Shown here piece by piece: positions 1-10,982 of a stretch of 64,000 nucleotides of DNA; the first letter of the stretch is position 1; each line of letters begins with the position of its first letter. Location of the stretch: assembly GCA_963693285.1 (NCBI GenBank), contig OY848917.1, positions 7,574,118 to 7,638,117 of the forward strand, given 5' to 3'. A model generated the notes under the pieces. That model made no database searches, was not told the DNA's origin, and worked only from the letters and a program-made list of their open reading frames with translations. The stretch comes from Xestospongia muta (lineage: Eukaryota; Porifera; Demospongiae; Haplosclerida; Petrosiidae). A program made the translations under genes and the position numbers.

Positions 1-304
1 GTTGGCTGCTGTCATTGTTTAATGAACTACTTCATATGTGAATTCGTTTTAAGATGTTATTGGTCAGAATGTTTATAGTTTGTTCATTCTTCCAATTTTA
101 TTATGGTTAAAAATATTAATCATGTGATCACCTTTTTTATAACTTAACTAAATTCATAGTTTACAACATTGCATCAGAGTGATTGAGGTGTGTGTGTGTA
201 TAAATATAAAGTCTTTGATAACTGTAAGCCTTATATCAAAGCTATCTCACAACTGTTGTAACTACACTATATGTACTTTATATATTCATTGTTTCTCTTG
301 ATAG
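1..304 (+). other. Intronic DNA upstream of the first visible LRMDA exon
   Basis: No coding segment is seen here. The stretch ends in a usable 3' splice site (TTGATAG at 298-304) directly before the first recognised LRMDA-like exon, so it is most simply the 3' part of an intron of that gene, whose 5' exons lie outside the window. Confidence 0.6.
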
Positions 305-2584
305 ATCTTTAAATGGCTTAGAAAATTTCAAAGTATTAGAAGAACTTGTTTTGGATAACAATGACTTAACTGACTCCGCCCTCTCGTTACCATTGTTACC
401 GCACCTTCACACTCTTACACTCAACAAAAATCAGATATCCTTATTTATTAAATTATCCACTCAGTGATTAGTGGTGGGTAGATAATATAACACTGTTACA
501 TGACACTTATAGCCAGTGAATGAATGTTACTATTGAGACTGTTATGGACCTATCATATTACAAGATCATTGTCTATAGACAGTCCACTAACTGACTACAC
601 ACAATGATCTGTAATATACAAATATACACTGAGAGTCAATTTTAGGAAAGCTCTACTTGATGTGTAGCTCATTATCTCTTGTGGTGTATGCTTACTAAAT
701 GTTTTCTGTAGTATTCCTTAACTAGTTACTATACATTGTAGATACAGAGGCTCTCTTAGCTACTTTAGAGAAACAATGCCCTTCTTTGAAATATTTAAGT
801 CTACTTGGGAACAGGGCCTGTCCAAATGAGTTATTACAGAGCGGTCACGATGATGAGGATTATCAGCGATACAGGTACATATAAATATGTTACATGCAAT
901 AATGTGTAACTTTTTATATTGTAATTGATTAGATTTTGTATGTATATATGTAAATATCTTCTTTGTTTTGTAGGTATTTTGTTCTTCATCGTATGCCACA
1001 GCTTACTTTTTTGGATTCAAGATCTGTTACAGCAGTGGAGAGAAAAGAAGCAAAAAGAGTTGGTGCTTTTATGAGAGTAGTACGTCCAGCTGATGCAAAT
1101 GTGAGTTTATTATTACTCTTTAGTATTTATACATACTTGTTACAATACTAGTAAATGTATCACAACCTACATGCCATAAATAACTTAAAATTGAAGTTAA
1201 CTTAATATTTCTATTAACATAACTATGACTACACATTAATTATAAGACTTAAATGGTAGTTTGTTATGATAGATATTCTTTTTTATTTAACTATCGTATT
1301 TATGATTTTTGTTAATATTATTTTTTTCAGGATGCTGTTAAAGAGAAAAAGTCATCATCAGATGATGTACCGACTGGTTTTAACCCTTTACCTGCTTCAC
1401 GTAGTGTAGTTGGACAACACAGAGGTAAGCAATAGAAACGACTAACTTATCCCTCAGACTGTGTAATCATACTATAATCTACGGACATACAGACATGGGG
1501 TCAATTACATTGTAATGTAATATATTACTATTACTATTATAACAGAAATAATTATATTACTATTACTATTACCGGTACAACGTAAGTCAATGTAATGTAT
1601 TACTATCACTATTAAATTAACAAGGTTTAATTACTGAATATACTGTGCATGCTAAACCAGATGGCCATTATACTTAATGTTCATTAATTTTTCAAAGACA
1701 GCGTCACTAAGTCTACATCTTTCTGGCCTAAAAAATTTTCCACCTATACTAAAAAGTCTTTCAACTGGCCTTGATGAAGTTGGCATAGAAAGGTAGCGAC
1801 AAGCCAACATCACTAATGTTGGATACGTTGTTGCATGGACTTCCAAAAAACCATAGGTCATAAGGTTTTTATGTTATACTGATCACTTGTAAAAGGTAGG
1901 TGTAAAGTTGCTTCAGCTGCATACATTAGACTTCATAAAAGTATTGATGCAGTGAAAAGAATGTCACACTTCAAATAAACACAATTAAACCAACATTTGA
2001 CTGACACATTACTGGATCCATAATTTCAATTACTAATACTAATACTTGACCATCTATTACTATTACTATTACTATTACGTTGACTATTAATTGTCTATTA
2101 CTATTACTATTACTATTACTATTACTATTACTTGATCATCCATTACTATTACTATTACTATTACTATTACTATTACTTGACCATCTATTACTATTACTAT
2201 TACTATTACTTGATCATCCATTACTATTACTATTACTATTACTATTACTATTACTTGACCATCTATTACTATTACTATTACTATTACTTGATCATCCATT
2301 ACTATTACTATTACTATTACTATTACTATTACTTGACCATCTATTACTATTACTATTACTATTACGTTGACTTTTAATTGTCTATTACTATTACTATTGC
2401 TATTACTTTGAAATATGTAATCTTAACTTTTACTATTATCTATTACTATTATTTCATGTTTGCTGACATACTTTAATGTATCGTTCTTTTTTTTTTATTG
2501 TTAGGTGTCTATGGTCAGTGCAAATATATCTATTATGGTAAACACTCTGAAGGCAACAGATTTATACGCAATCATCATTTGTAA
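305..2584 (+). CDS. LRMDA: LRMDA (C10orf11)-like leucine-rich repeat protein, 3' part, five exons
   Basis: Five exons join in one open frame: 305-434, 735-874, 974-1100, 1331-1424 and 2505-2584 (stop TAA 2582-2584). The product begins inside leucine-rich repeats ([18 protein letters not shown], then [16 protein letters not shown]), continues with [19 protein letters not shown] and [18 protein letters not shown], and ends in [16 protein letters not shown]. The order of an LRR cap, the DEDYxRYR motif and the basic [10 protein letters not shown] tail is the layout I know from leucine-rich melanocyte differentiation-associated protein. In vertebrates that protein is linked to melanocyte differentiation; its molecular role is unclear. 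The 5' exons are off the window. The second intron (435-734) appears to be of the U12 AT-AC type; the last intron (1425-2504) holds a transposon remnant and a minisatellite. A possible AATAAA lies at 2909-2914. Confidence 0.85.
435..734 (+). other. U12-type (minor spliceosome) AT-AC intron in the LRMDA-like gene
   Basis: No GT donor gives a sensible join between the LNKNQ exon and the [15 protein letters not shown] exon. The sequence directly after codon NKNQ is ATATCCTTAT, matching the U12 5' splice site consensus. TTCCTTAAC, a perfect U12 branch-site match, lies at 714-722, and the dinucleotide AC at 733-734 follows the branch adenosine by about 13 nt, the usual U12 spacing. Splicing 434 to 735 keeps phase 0 and yields [18 protein letters not shown], which continues the LRR pattern. 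Confidence 0.85.
1652..1861 (-). mobile_element. hAT transposase C-terminal dimerisation domain, remnant
   Basis: An open antisense segment of about 69 residues contains [20 protein letters not shown] followed by [20 protein letters not shown] and a closing [10 protein letters not shown]. This is the familiar hAT-family C-terminal dimerisation signature (LA..YL..P.TS...ER.FS.(A/G)G...R...RL....E.L....N). No upstream DDE catalytic core or BED finger is seen nearby, so this is a 3' fragment. It lies inside the last LRMDA intron in antisense orientation, flanked by TTACTA-rich repeats that may belong to the same element. Confidence 0.75.
2047..2400. repeat. TTACTA minisatellite with a 78-bp higher-order unit
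   Basis: Runs of TTACTA are interrupted alternately by TTGATCATCCA and TTGACCATCTA. The TTGATCATCC interruption recurs at 2131, 2209 and 2287, a period of exactly 78 bp. Both the 6-bp and 78-bp periods are multiples of three, so Leu/Tyr/Ile-rich frames stay open on both strands. These are repeat artefacts, not genes. Confidence 0.9.
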
Positions 2585-3608
2585 TATTTGTTATTATTTA
2601 TCATTTTGTTTAATATACTGTGTGTTAAAACTCACAAGTATTCTGTTATATAATTATATTATTATACGCAATGTATATCTCTCACTATATAAAAAGTATG
2701 TACCTGTACTTGTGTATTTTGGTTTATGTAGTGCATATAATGGACATATTATACCTGCACCATATCAATCATTATTATTATTATTATTATATAATTGACT
2801 TGATTAATTTTCTTACATTAAATGTCTTGAGAGTGTACAACTTTTTGTTTTGAAATAACGGTAATTTTTTGAACTAATTCTTTTTTAACGAATACACAAT
2901 AATTTCAAAATAAAATCGTATTAGTGTTAGCCACACCCTCCACCAAATATCAGGTTAGTATTATATTATTATAATTATAATCAATTGATTTATGAGATAC
3001 TTGAACGATTTATAGATAATATGATATACCTAGTAAACAACTCGTTTAATAGGTATGGTTTCTGAATACTGAAATCTCAAATATACCTTGATATTGTTGG
3101 TGTATAATACCTTTATAGGGACAACAACCTTGTACATAGGTTACGTTGATCTCCTGGTGATTATTATATAGATATATGGTTTAAAAGGTTTGGTAACCAA
3201 AGACTATATTAAATAGTACATTATCCAAGTCAGAGTGGCTATTCATAATGTAGTATGTCTGTATATTGTTGCATATAGCCAATGTTTAGTCTCATGCCAA
3301 GCTGGTTATGCCCCACAGTAAATTGTCTTTTACCATAGGATGTGACTGGACTGGAATAAGACTAATGTTTAGTATTAAACCAGGTTAACGTTTATGTTCA
3401 AAGGGTGGGATCAGTACACAATAATATACAACTTTCTGTTGTACAAGTTGCTTCAGTGTAAGAAGTAGTTTAATCTCTGTTTTTGTTGGAAATGATTAGT
3501 TTTACATTTTTATCAGATTTTATGATTGTTTCATAATAGATACAACTGACTTGAATGTTTCCATTGTAGATATTGGTTATTGATTTTTGGTTTTTCCATT
3601 AGACTAAT
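2585..3608. other. LRMDA-DPH1 intergenic region
   Basis: AT-rich spacer carrying the presumed LRMDA 3' UTR (AATAAA at 2909-2914) and the presumed DPH1 promoter and 5' UTR. No coding segment, repeat array or RNA gene is recognised. Confidence 0.5.
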
Positions 3609-4912
3609 ATGGCTACTCACTCAGCACATGTTGTGTCAGCTTCTGCAACCACACCAAAACATTTTAGTGGATCAGTCGCACCCCTATCATCATCAAAACA
3701 AATGAAAACCAAAAAACGTTTAGCAAGTCAAATACCAGAAGAATTACTAAACAATTTAAAACTAAACGATGCGATTTCAGTTTTACCTCAAAACTATAAT
3801 TTTGAAATTCATAAAAGTATATGGCGAATCCAACAATGTTCAGCAAGTACTGTGGCTCTACAAATGCCTGAGGGCCTACTTCTTTATGCCACTACCATTG
3901 CTGATATACTAGAAGAGTATACTGGTGCTGAAATGATCATCATGGGTGATGTGACGTATGGTGCTTGTTGTGTTGATGATTTCACAGCTAGAGCTTTAGG
4001 AGCAGATCTCATGATACATTACGGCCATAGCTGTCTCATTCCTGTTGCTACAACAACTATTAATATGCTGTATGTGTTTGTAGATATTCAGATTGACAAT
4101 CCACACGTTATTGATACAATCAAGTATAACTTTCCACCAGGTGCTACCCTAGCTATGGTTAGTACCATTCAATTTGTTGCAGCTCTTCACAACATTAAGC
4201 AAGTATTATCACAAGATTATAATGTTATTGTACCTCAATCTAAGCCTTTATCTCCTGGTGAAATATTGGGATGTACTTCACCTAAACTTTCATCAGATGC
4301 TGGAGTGGAAAATATAGTATATCTAGGAGATGGCCGATTTCATCTTGAGTCTATCATGATTGCTAATCCTGACATTCCAGCATACAAGTAAATTCTTATT
4401 AAAATAGTGACTAATTTTATTAAATTTGTTCTTGCAACAGGTATGATCCATATAGTAAGACTTTCACTCGAGAGTATTATGATCATGATCAAATGAGAGC
4501 AACAAGGCAAAAGTTCATTGGACAAGCTTCTAAAGCTCAATGTTTTGGTTTAATATTAGGTACTTTAGGAAGACAAGGCAGCATCAAAGTATTAGAACAC
4601 TTAAAGCAACAAATATGTGACTCGGGAAAACGATATATTATTGTTTTACTCTCAGAAATATTTCCAGGGAAGCTAAGTTGTTTCAACAATGTCGATGCCT
4701 GGGTACAAGTAGCCTGTCCTCGACTATCCATTGACTGGGGTATTGCCTTTGAGAAGCCTCTCTTAACACCTTATGAGCTAGCAATTGTGTTAAAAAGTGT
4801 CCGATGGAGTGATCAATACCCGATGGATTATTATGCTAATGATAGTTTAGGTCCTTGGACTGTCAATAATGAAGAGAACAGACCCAAGCAAACAAGAAGT
4901 CTTAGGAAATAA
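3609..4912 (+). CDS. DPH1: 2-(3-amino-3-carboxypropyl)histidine synthase subunit 1 (diphthamide biosynthesis)
   Basis: Two exons (3609-4387 and 4441-4912; the 53-bp intron splits Lys260) encode 416 residues, close to the usual animal DPH1 length of about 440. With DPH2 it forms the radical [4Fe-4S]-SAM enzyme that transfers the aminocarboxypropyl group to the target histidine of elongation factor 2, the first step of diphthamide formation in the cytosol. The three cluster-binding cysteines of the family can be placed: C120 in [10 protein letters not shown]222 in [11 protein letters not shown], and C352 in [14 protein letters not shown]. Other family landmarks are [30 protein letters not shown] and the C-terminal [17 protein letters not shown]. 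An intact third cysteine and the block [11 protein letters not shown] favour DPH1 over DPH2. The start is the first ATG of the open frame. An AATAAA overlaps the stop codon. Confidence 0.95.
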
Positions 4913-5305
4913 ATGTCTCAATTATTAATAAGTATTGTGTATAATTTTAAAATCAGTTAATATGCTCTAATAGTCACTATAATGAGATTACTTCTATGAT
5001 TGGTAAAATATGTAATATTCATTGCTTAATTAACATAACATTTAACCACAACATAACTTTCCCAAGTCCTTTCTTGTTTTATAATGACATCATCCATTTC
5101 ACTGAGGTCCAGATGATATGTATACCCTAGCTATAATATATTAAATATAATTTTCTTTACTTCAGTGAAACATTGCAATAACACTACATTAGCTGATGTA
5201 CTCCTTGTATAACTATTGTATACAAATATATGTAAGGAAATTTAACCCTTTTTAACAGAACTATTAATAAAACATAATGAGACTATTATGACATTAATAT
5301 TTTTT
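4913..5305. other. Convergent DPH1/MFSD5 3' intergenic region
   Basis: About 390 bp of AT-rich DNA separate the stop codons of two tail-to-tail genes. It must hold both 3' ends. No further feature is recognised. Confidence 0.5.
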
Positions 5306-6688
5306 TTAAATATTAATTGTTTCATCCTGAAATGTATTTGATCCAGATGTTTTAACAAACCTAATTGAACAGAGAAACGCTACCAGCATCAATATTGCAC
5401 AAAAAAGAAAAATTTCAGATATTCCACCTGAAGCATCATGCAAAGAGAGGAGAGCAAGAGCTGATAAAAGTGTCAAAGGTACTCTGAACCAGTTGATTAT
5501 AGATAGACGATGTTCCTTAGGAAGAACTTTATCTCTCAGAGTTCTCATTACAGGGAAATAGAAACCACACGAGAATTCAAGTAATTGTAGACAGATTAGT
5601 ACTAATGATCGTAAGAAAACAGAAGGGTTGTTACGACTAAAGAAAGATGAAAAGAAAAACAATATTGCTGATGCTGCACTGATAGGAAGTAAAAGGTTAG
5701 GAAGTCTGTAATTACCTTTGTGTGTTAAATAATCACATATAATACCACCTAGCAAGAAACAGACCATAAACGAAGCAAATGCAATTCCTAAAGGTATATC
5801 ACTCATTTGTAACCCTTGTGCTGATGTTGAGACCACGTCTTTATTATGTTTTAATCTTCCTCCAATGGCTGGTGTCCATATGAACACAAAGACAAATAAC
5901 GAGCTCTCAAATAAACTTTGTATGGTACCAACAAGAAACACGTCAGGAGTTATAGCTTTTAAACCATCACCACATGACTTCCTCACTTTACTAAAATTAA
6001 ATTCCTCTTCCTGTCCTTTATTTTCATTCCAAGCCATCATGACAAGTACTGATACAAGTACTAGTACTGGTAATGCTATCTGAAAGGGTGATGATGGACC
6101 AAAGTGTAGCCAACGAGCCAATAAATCAGCCACAATTCCAGCAATAACAGCCATTATTCCATTACCAAATGCAATATGATTGAAAGTTACTTGTATCCAT
6201 TCCTTTGGAAAGTCATGTGTGTCTATATGTTCATGCATATACCAGGCTTCTAGTGATGAGAACAGCAATGAGTTTGCCATGCCTGCCAAACAGCGACCTG
6301 CTATTAAAACAACATATCTACTTGACAGTGTAAAAAGACACGATAGAGCATAGAGAAGTGAAAACATAATCACCGTCTTTCGTCTTCCAAACTTATTAGC
6401 TATGAAGTCTTTAGCAGGAAAAACAGCTGCACTGGACACTAAACCCAATACATAAATAACAGCCACTTGGTTTTCAACGTAACCGTAATAATGATATAGT
6501 CTATATAAGTAAGGACCTTGTAGCCAGTCTCCTAAAACAGCTAACAAGTATATAGGAATGTATCGTCTTTGAAATTGGATGAAATTTGGGTTGTTCGCTG
6601 ATTGGTCTTGTGTGATACGTAGTTTGAAGTAGGCTATTACGCATACTATCGAGAGTATGAGAAGTGAAAGATACACATATGCCAACAT
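5306..6688 (-). CDS. MFSD5: MFSD5-type molybdate-anion transporter (major facilitator superfamily)
   Basis: A single uninterrupted coding exon gives 460 residues, as expected for MFSD5 (human about 450). The family is a 12-helix MFS membrane carrier reported to take up molybdate. Family landmarks: FIQFQRRYIPIYLLAVLGDW then LQGPYLYRLYHYYGY near the N-terminus, the MFS loop NKFGRRKTVIMF, FSSLEAWYMHEH followed by DFPKEWIQVTF, GTIQSLFESSLFVFVFIWTP in the second half, and NWFRVPLTLLS near the end. The open frame continues 9 codons upstream but without an ATG; the first ATG is at 6688 and matches the usual MLxxxYL start. Immediately upstream on the coding strand is TTTCTCCTCAG, a good 3' splice site, so a 5' UTR intron is likely. 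Confidence 0.93.
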   Translation of the reverse strand: MLAYVYLSLLILSIVCVIAYFKLRITQDQSANNPNFIQFQRRYIPIYLLAVLGDWLQGPYLYRLYHYYGYVENQVAVIYVLGLVSSAAVFPAKDFIANKFGRRKTVIMFSLLYALSCLFTLSSRYVVLIAGRCLAGMANSLLFSSLEAWYMHEHIDTHDFPKEWIQVTFNHIAFGNGIMAVIAGIVADLLARWLHFGPSSPFQIALPVLVLVSVLVMMAWNENKGQEEEFNFSKVRKSCGDGLKAITPDVFLVGTIQSLFESSLFVFVFIWTPAIGGRLKHNKDVVSTSAQGLQMSDIPLGIAFASFMVCFLLGGIICDYLTHKGNYRLPNLLLPISAASAILFFFSSFFSRNNPSVFLRSLVLICLQLLEFSCGFYFPVMRTLRDKVLPKEHRLSIINWFRVPLTLLSALALLSLHDASGGISEIFLFCAILMLVAFLCSIRFVKTSGSNTFQDETINI

Positions 6689-7695
6689 GGTAGAGAGCCT
6701 GAGGAGAAAGAACAACCAGTTATAATATACATATACATGACTGAGGCTAGCTATAATTATTCTAACTGTATTGACTTGATGTAAGACTAATTTATACCGT
6801 AGAATACAAATGGCGTTTATTATATATTATAAAATAACATAACAAATATGTATTGATATCCATTATTCATAGGTTAGCCACTTATATGTACATGTAAGGA
6901 CATCATGAGATTATCAATTTGGTAATGATTATATTATATTCACGGAATAAAATTAAAACAGAAATGATAATATATGTACAATGGTAATGCCTGAAATATC
7001 TATCTCATATGAAACAAATATGTTATACACTGACCTAACATTTTTATAAGGTTACAAAAACAGGATATTGGGAAATTGATGGCTGGGTTAACTCGTATCA
7101 TGAGATAATCAACACTAATTACAAGAATTCACTCAATAGTTAAAATAATTGAGTTTGTCTCTAATATTTGGTTCTATCATTACAACCAATATTACATCTA
7201 ATCCATTACTAAACTAGAATGAGACAGTTGGTTGACGTACTTACTTCTATTTTATAGAATATGCTTCAATCGATGTTCACTGAGAAAAAAGTGGGTGTGG
7301 ATTGCTGTGAAGTTATGAATTTCATTAGATATGGTTATGAATATTAAAATTAATACTTGTACTGCGCTTTTCGTCACTAGTTATGGCTTTAGTTTAGCTT
7401 ATAACTATTCTTTTACTGTTAGTGTTAGTTAGTCACGGAGTAAAGATATAGCTAGTCATTATAGCTAGTGGTTTTCCTATAACTTAACCAAAGAGGGATT
7501 AGTTTAGTTACTTTTAATCATATATAGTGTAACATTTATAATTATTATTTATATGTGAACCTCAATTCCTATTACTGCTTCAATAATTGTAGCATTACTA
7601 GCATTTTTTTGTCATCAATCTTTCCTTCTTTGTTTTGTTTTCCACAAGGTTAATGATGGAGATCACAATTACACAGTCATACTGTTTATTAAAAA
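6689..7695. other. MFSD5 5' flank
   Basis: AT-rich DNA upstream of MFSD5 that should contain its promoter and a probable 5' UTR exon. No coding segment or repeat family is recognised before the transposon inverted repeat at 7696. Confidence 0.4.
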
Positions 7696-9876
7696 GTCTG
7701 TTCGAGTTCACCTTGCCGCCGGAAATTAGTAGTGGGTGTAAGTACTATACATAACACATACCACACCCATCACAAATAAAATGTTTGCGGTGAGTAATAT
7801 TCTTTGAAGTTACACACGTAAATAAAAGACCACGTGTGTGCGTGTGTGTACAGTATCTTTTCCTTTCTTTTCTTGTAAAAAAAATTTCTTGCCAAATCTT
7901 TAAATTAGAATTATAATATTATCTACATTAAGTTATAAATAATTATTAATAAAATTTGCAATAGTTTATCTAGCAATGGATCAAGGAAGCAGCTCTTCCT
8001 CCATTAATCAAGAGCTACAGCCTTATATAAAGTAGCTAAGAAACCTGGGAAGTGGTTAGATTGACATCACAAACCAAATATGTAATGTAAAAAGTAAGGC
8101 AGTTCTTTGAGAAAGAGAAAAGAAAAGGAAATTCAATTAAGAGAGAGAGAGAATTGTAGAACGTACAGTAAAGGCTACAGGTGTATCAATAAGAACTGTG
8201 CGAAATATTCATAACGAATATATATCTCGAAATGGTAAATTACTGACTCCTGTTAAACAATACACGACATCTAGGGTACATGTGAATCCAGACTCTTTTA
8301 ATAAAGAAATAATAGGACGTACTGTTCATAGCTTTTACACACAATGACAATATCCAACATTGACTACTCTTTTAGCTAAATTAAAAGAGGATGGAGTTTT
8401 CGGAGGTGGTAGGTATTGTCTATGGAAGGTTCTGCGAGAGTTGGGGTTGTCATACAAGAAATGAGACAATAAACAATACATATATGAACAACGTAATATA
8501 CTGGAACAAAAACATACATAATTGCAAACGATAGGTAAACTAAGAAATGACAACAGGACAATAATCTATACTGACAAAACATGGATAAACACACATGTAA
8601 TTTTGGGTAGACGTCAACAGTAAAGGAGCATGGAAGGTGCAAACTGGGAAAGGTCAACGATTGATTGTGTTCATTCTGGTAGAGTGGAAGGTTAGGTTCC
8701 CGGTGCAGACTTAGTTTTTAGATCTAAGACAAAATCAGCAGACTATCATGATGAAATGAACTCAGAACACTTTATAGAATGGTTTACACAACAGCTACTT
8801 TCAAACATTCCACCTACATATCTGTGATAGTTTTAGACAATGCTTTGTACCGTAACAAACAAAAGGACAAACCTCCAACAACTGCAAACAGAAAAGATGA
8901 TATTAACAGATGGTTAGATGAACACAACATAGAATATGACAATAAGGACATTAAAAAGACATTACTAGAGAAAGTAAAACAACACAGACCAGCACCTTTG
9001 TACCTTACTGATGAAGCAGCACATGCACATGGACATACAGTTTTAAGGTTATATACCAGTAGCCCATTGTGAACTCAATCCAATAGAGTTAGCATGGGCT
9101 TCTGTGAAAGGCTATGTGGCCAAACATAACAAGACATACAACTTACCAGAAATTGAATGGCTTACACCTGATGGGTTTACACACACAATGACTGACATGT
9201 GGAGGAATTTTTGTAGACATGTTGTGGACATAAAAAACGATTACTTTGAAAAAGACGGACTTATTGAGGATACAATAGAAGAATTTATAATTGAACTTGG
9301 AGAAGATGATAGTGATCCTGATGATAACAATGACACAAAGACATGATGGACAAAGACGACAGACAGTTAATAGATGAAGCACTACAAAATATAACAGAAC
9401 CTACACAAACAATATGTACTGATCCAAGACATAACTTAACAGAGGTTTTTAAAGACTTTGATGAAGATTTTTTAGATATTGTATTACCACTATCATAACT
9501 TCTATAATTTTTTTGTTATTCATTCTCATACACAATAGTTATATTCAATTTATTTTACCTAACTACATGATTAAACTTTTACAGTTAGTATGTATTTCTT
9601 AGTTTCTTACCGTTCTGGATTTTCTCTTCAAGCGGGAGCCATTTTATTGATTAACGAAATTCACGAGATCACATTCCTCATGGTCAATGGCATCTCCTAT
9701 ACTTTGCATATGGAAAGTACAACAAATCTTGTTCTTGTGGGTCGTATTCATATAAAAATGACATTAAAGAACTGGATGGTCGTCAGGAGACCACCTGACT
9801 TTGAAACTTTGAATTTGGTCGAGTTATTAGAAAGTTATGATGATTTTTTCTAATGGCAAGGTGAACGGGAACAGAC
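7696..9876 (+). mobile_element. Tc1/IS630-like DNA transposon with 22-bp terminal inverted repeats
   Basis: The left end (7696-7717) and the reverse complement of the right end (9855-9876) agree at 20 of 22 positions: GTCTGTTC, two differing bases, then GTTCACCTTGCC. The 2.18-kb interior holds a decayed DDE transposase. I see no clear target-site duplication, so the outer boundary may be off by a few bases. A second small open segment (9590-9853) lies between the transposase and the right end; it is not recognised. Confidence 0.75.
8130..9345 (+). pseudogene. Degenerate Tc1/IS630-like DDE transposase
   Basis: Transposase-like peptides occur in order but in shifting frames with several stops. 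A helix-turn-helix-like segment (VSIRTVRNIHNEY) lies near 8180-8220. IIYTDKTWIN near 8560 carries the first catalytic Asp; GADLVFRSKTKSADYHDEMN lies near 8705-8760; IVLDNALYRN near 8830 carries the second Asp; and HCELNPIELAWASVKGYV near 9065-9120 carries the third acidic residue. The block order matches eukaryotic IS630/Tc1-like transposases. The longest intact pieces are 8779-9072 and 9104-9346. It lies inside the inverted-repeat element 7696-9876 and cannot encode an active enzyme as read. Confidence 0.8.
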
Positions 9877-10706
9877 CTTAGTTGTCTTTGTTTACCATTA
9901 CATTTGGGAATGACTCTGATGATAAACTTACTTTCCTTCACTGCTATTTGGATAAGACTTCAATCTTTTTGTAATAATTTAAAATTTTATTCTACATAAT
10001 ATTGTAAGACTTTTATGGCTATTTATTAATAGTATATTATTGAAAACTGAAATTGAAAACGTTTTAGCATTAGTTTTGGTTTCATGTTTATTTTGCATAA
10101 CAGTGATAAAACAACATTTGCCAGCTGTATCAACATAACAGATTACTGCTGCTAACTTTGAAAAACATGCCATTCATGTGCAGACATCTGCCTAATCATA
10201 GAAGTAATGCCATAAACATCAAAGAAGATAATATTTGAGAAGTTTGTTAGATGTTTTACACTGCTTCACAATCTTGAAAGCAAATATTGCTGAACTATAA
10301 TTAAAAGAATTGATTTATAAATACTTATGAATTATATTAACTTATACATCGTATAATTATATTATACTAGACCCTTTGATAAAATACTTTTAGTTAAAAT
10401 ATAGTTAAGTAACAAAAACAACGCTAGTCTGAAGTACAATTCATTATTGCTAGAACTGGCTTTATGAATCAATACTCAGTTCTTACATTACTCATCCCAA
10501 CTATTGAGGTATCCTCATTTCATATATGAACTTAAAATAGAATACTTATACATTCATATATACATTTATACAGATAAACCTTTGTACATGTTTATGTAAT
10601 ATATATATATATAATATAGATTGAATTGGTTTCACAAGGAAAGTATTGATTCTCTTCTTTAGTGGCAACAGACGGAAAGTTTACTGAATGTATTTACCTC
10701 TATGAT
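9877..10706. other. Spacer between transposon and receptor array
   Basis: AT-rich DNA with a short (TA)n tract near 10600. No coding segment or RNA gene is recognised. Confidence 0.4.
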
Positions 10707-10953
10707 TTATAAAGTTTGAAAAAAACTGCTACCGACAGTTTCAAACTGCTGAGTCATAGTTGACTGGCTTATTGGTGTTTGTTTTGAAGCACTATGTTAA
10801 CAATATATTATGCATCCACAGTTTCAACTTGCTACAATTAAATGATGTATAATATATTGTTAATGTAGTGCTTCAAAACAAACACCAATAAGCCAGTCAA
10901 CTATGACTCAACAATTTATAACTGTCAGTAGCTGTTTATTTCAAACTTTATAA
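10707..10953. repeat. Long imperfect palindrome directly upstream of FL1
   Basis: Arms of about 105 bp (10707-10810 and 10849-10953) are inverted copies around a loop of about 38 bp. The inner 60 bp are almost perfect (CTGAGTCATAGTTGACTGGC on the left, its complement on the right); the outer part is 80-90% matched and begins TTATAAAGTTTGAAA. It ends 29 bp before the FL1 start codon, so it overlaps the expected promoter or 5' UTR. It may be a foldback MITE or a transcribed hairpin. Confidence 0.85.
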
Positions 10954-10982
10954 TTTTAAAAAATCTCTATAGGTATTAAACT

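Noticed and set aside
2080..2377. Leu-, Tyr- and Ile/Val-rich open frames on both strands
   Set aside because: They are produced by the TTACTA minisatellite, whose periods (6 and 78 bp) are multiples of three; no start context or non-repeat coding sequence.
3609..4912. DPH2 rather than DPH1
   Set aside because: The product keeps all three cluster cysteines and the [11 protein letters not shown] and LGPWTVN blocks typical of DPH1.
6689..6715. MFSD5 start upstream at 6715
   Set aside because: The codon there is TTG, and the stretch between it and the ATG at 6688 contains a likely 3' splice site (TTTCTCCTCAG).
8335..8657. Antisense frames across the transposon
   Set aside because: Shadows of the degenerate transposase, which reads on the plus strand.
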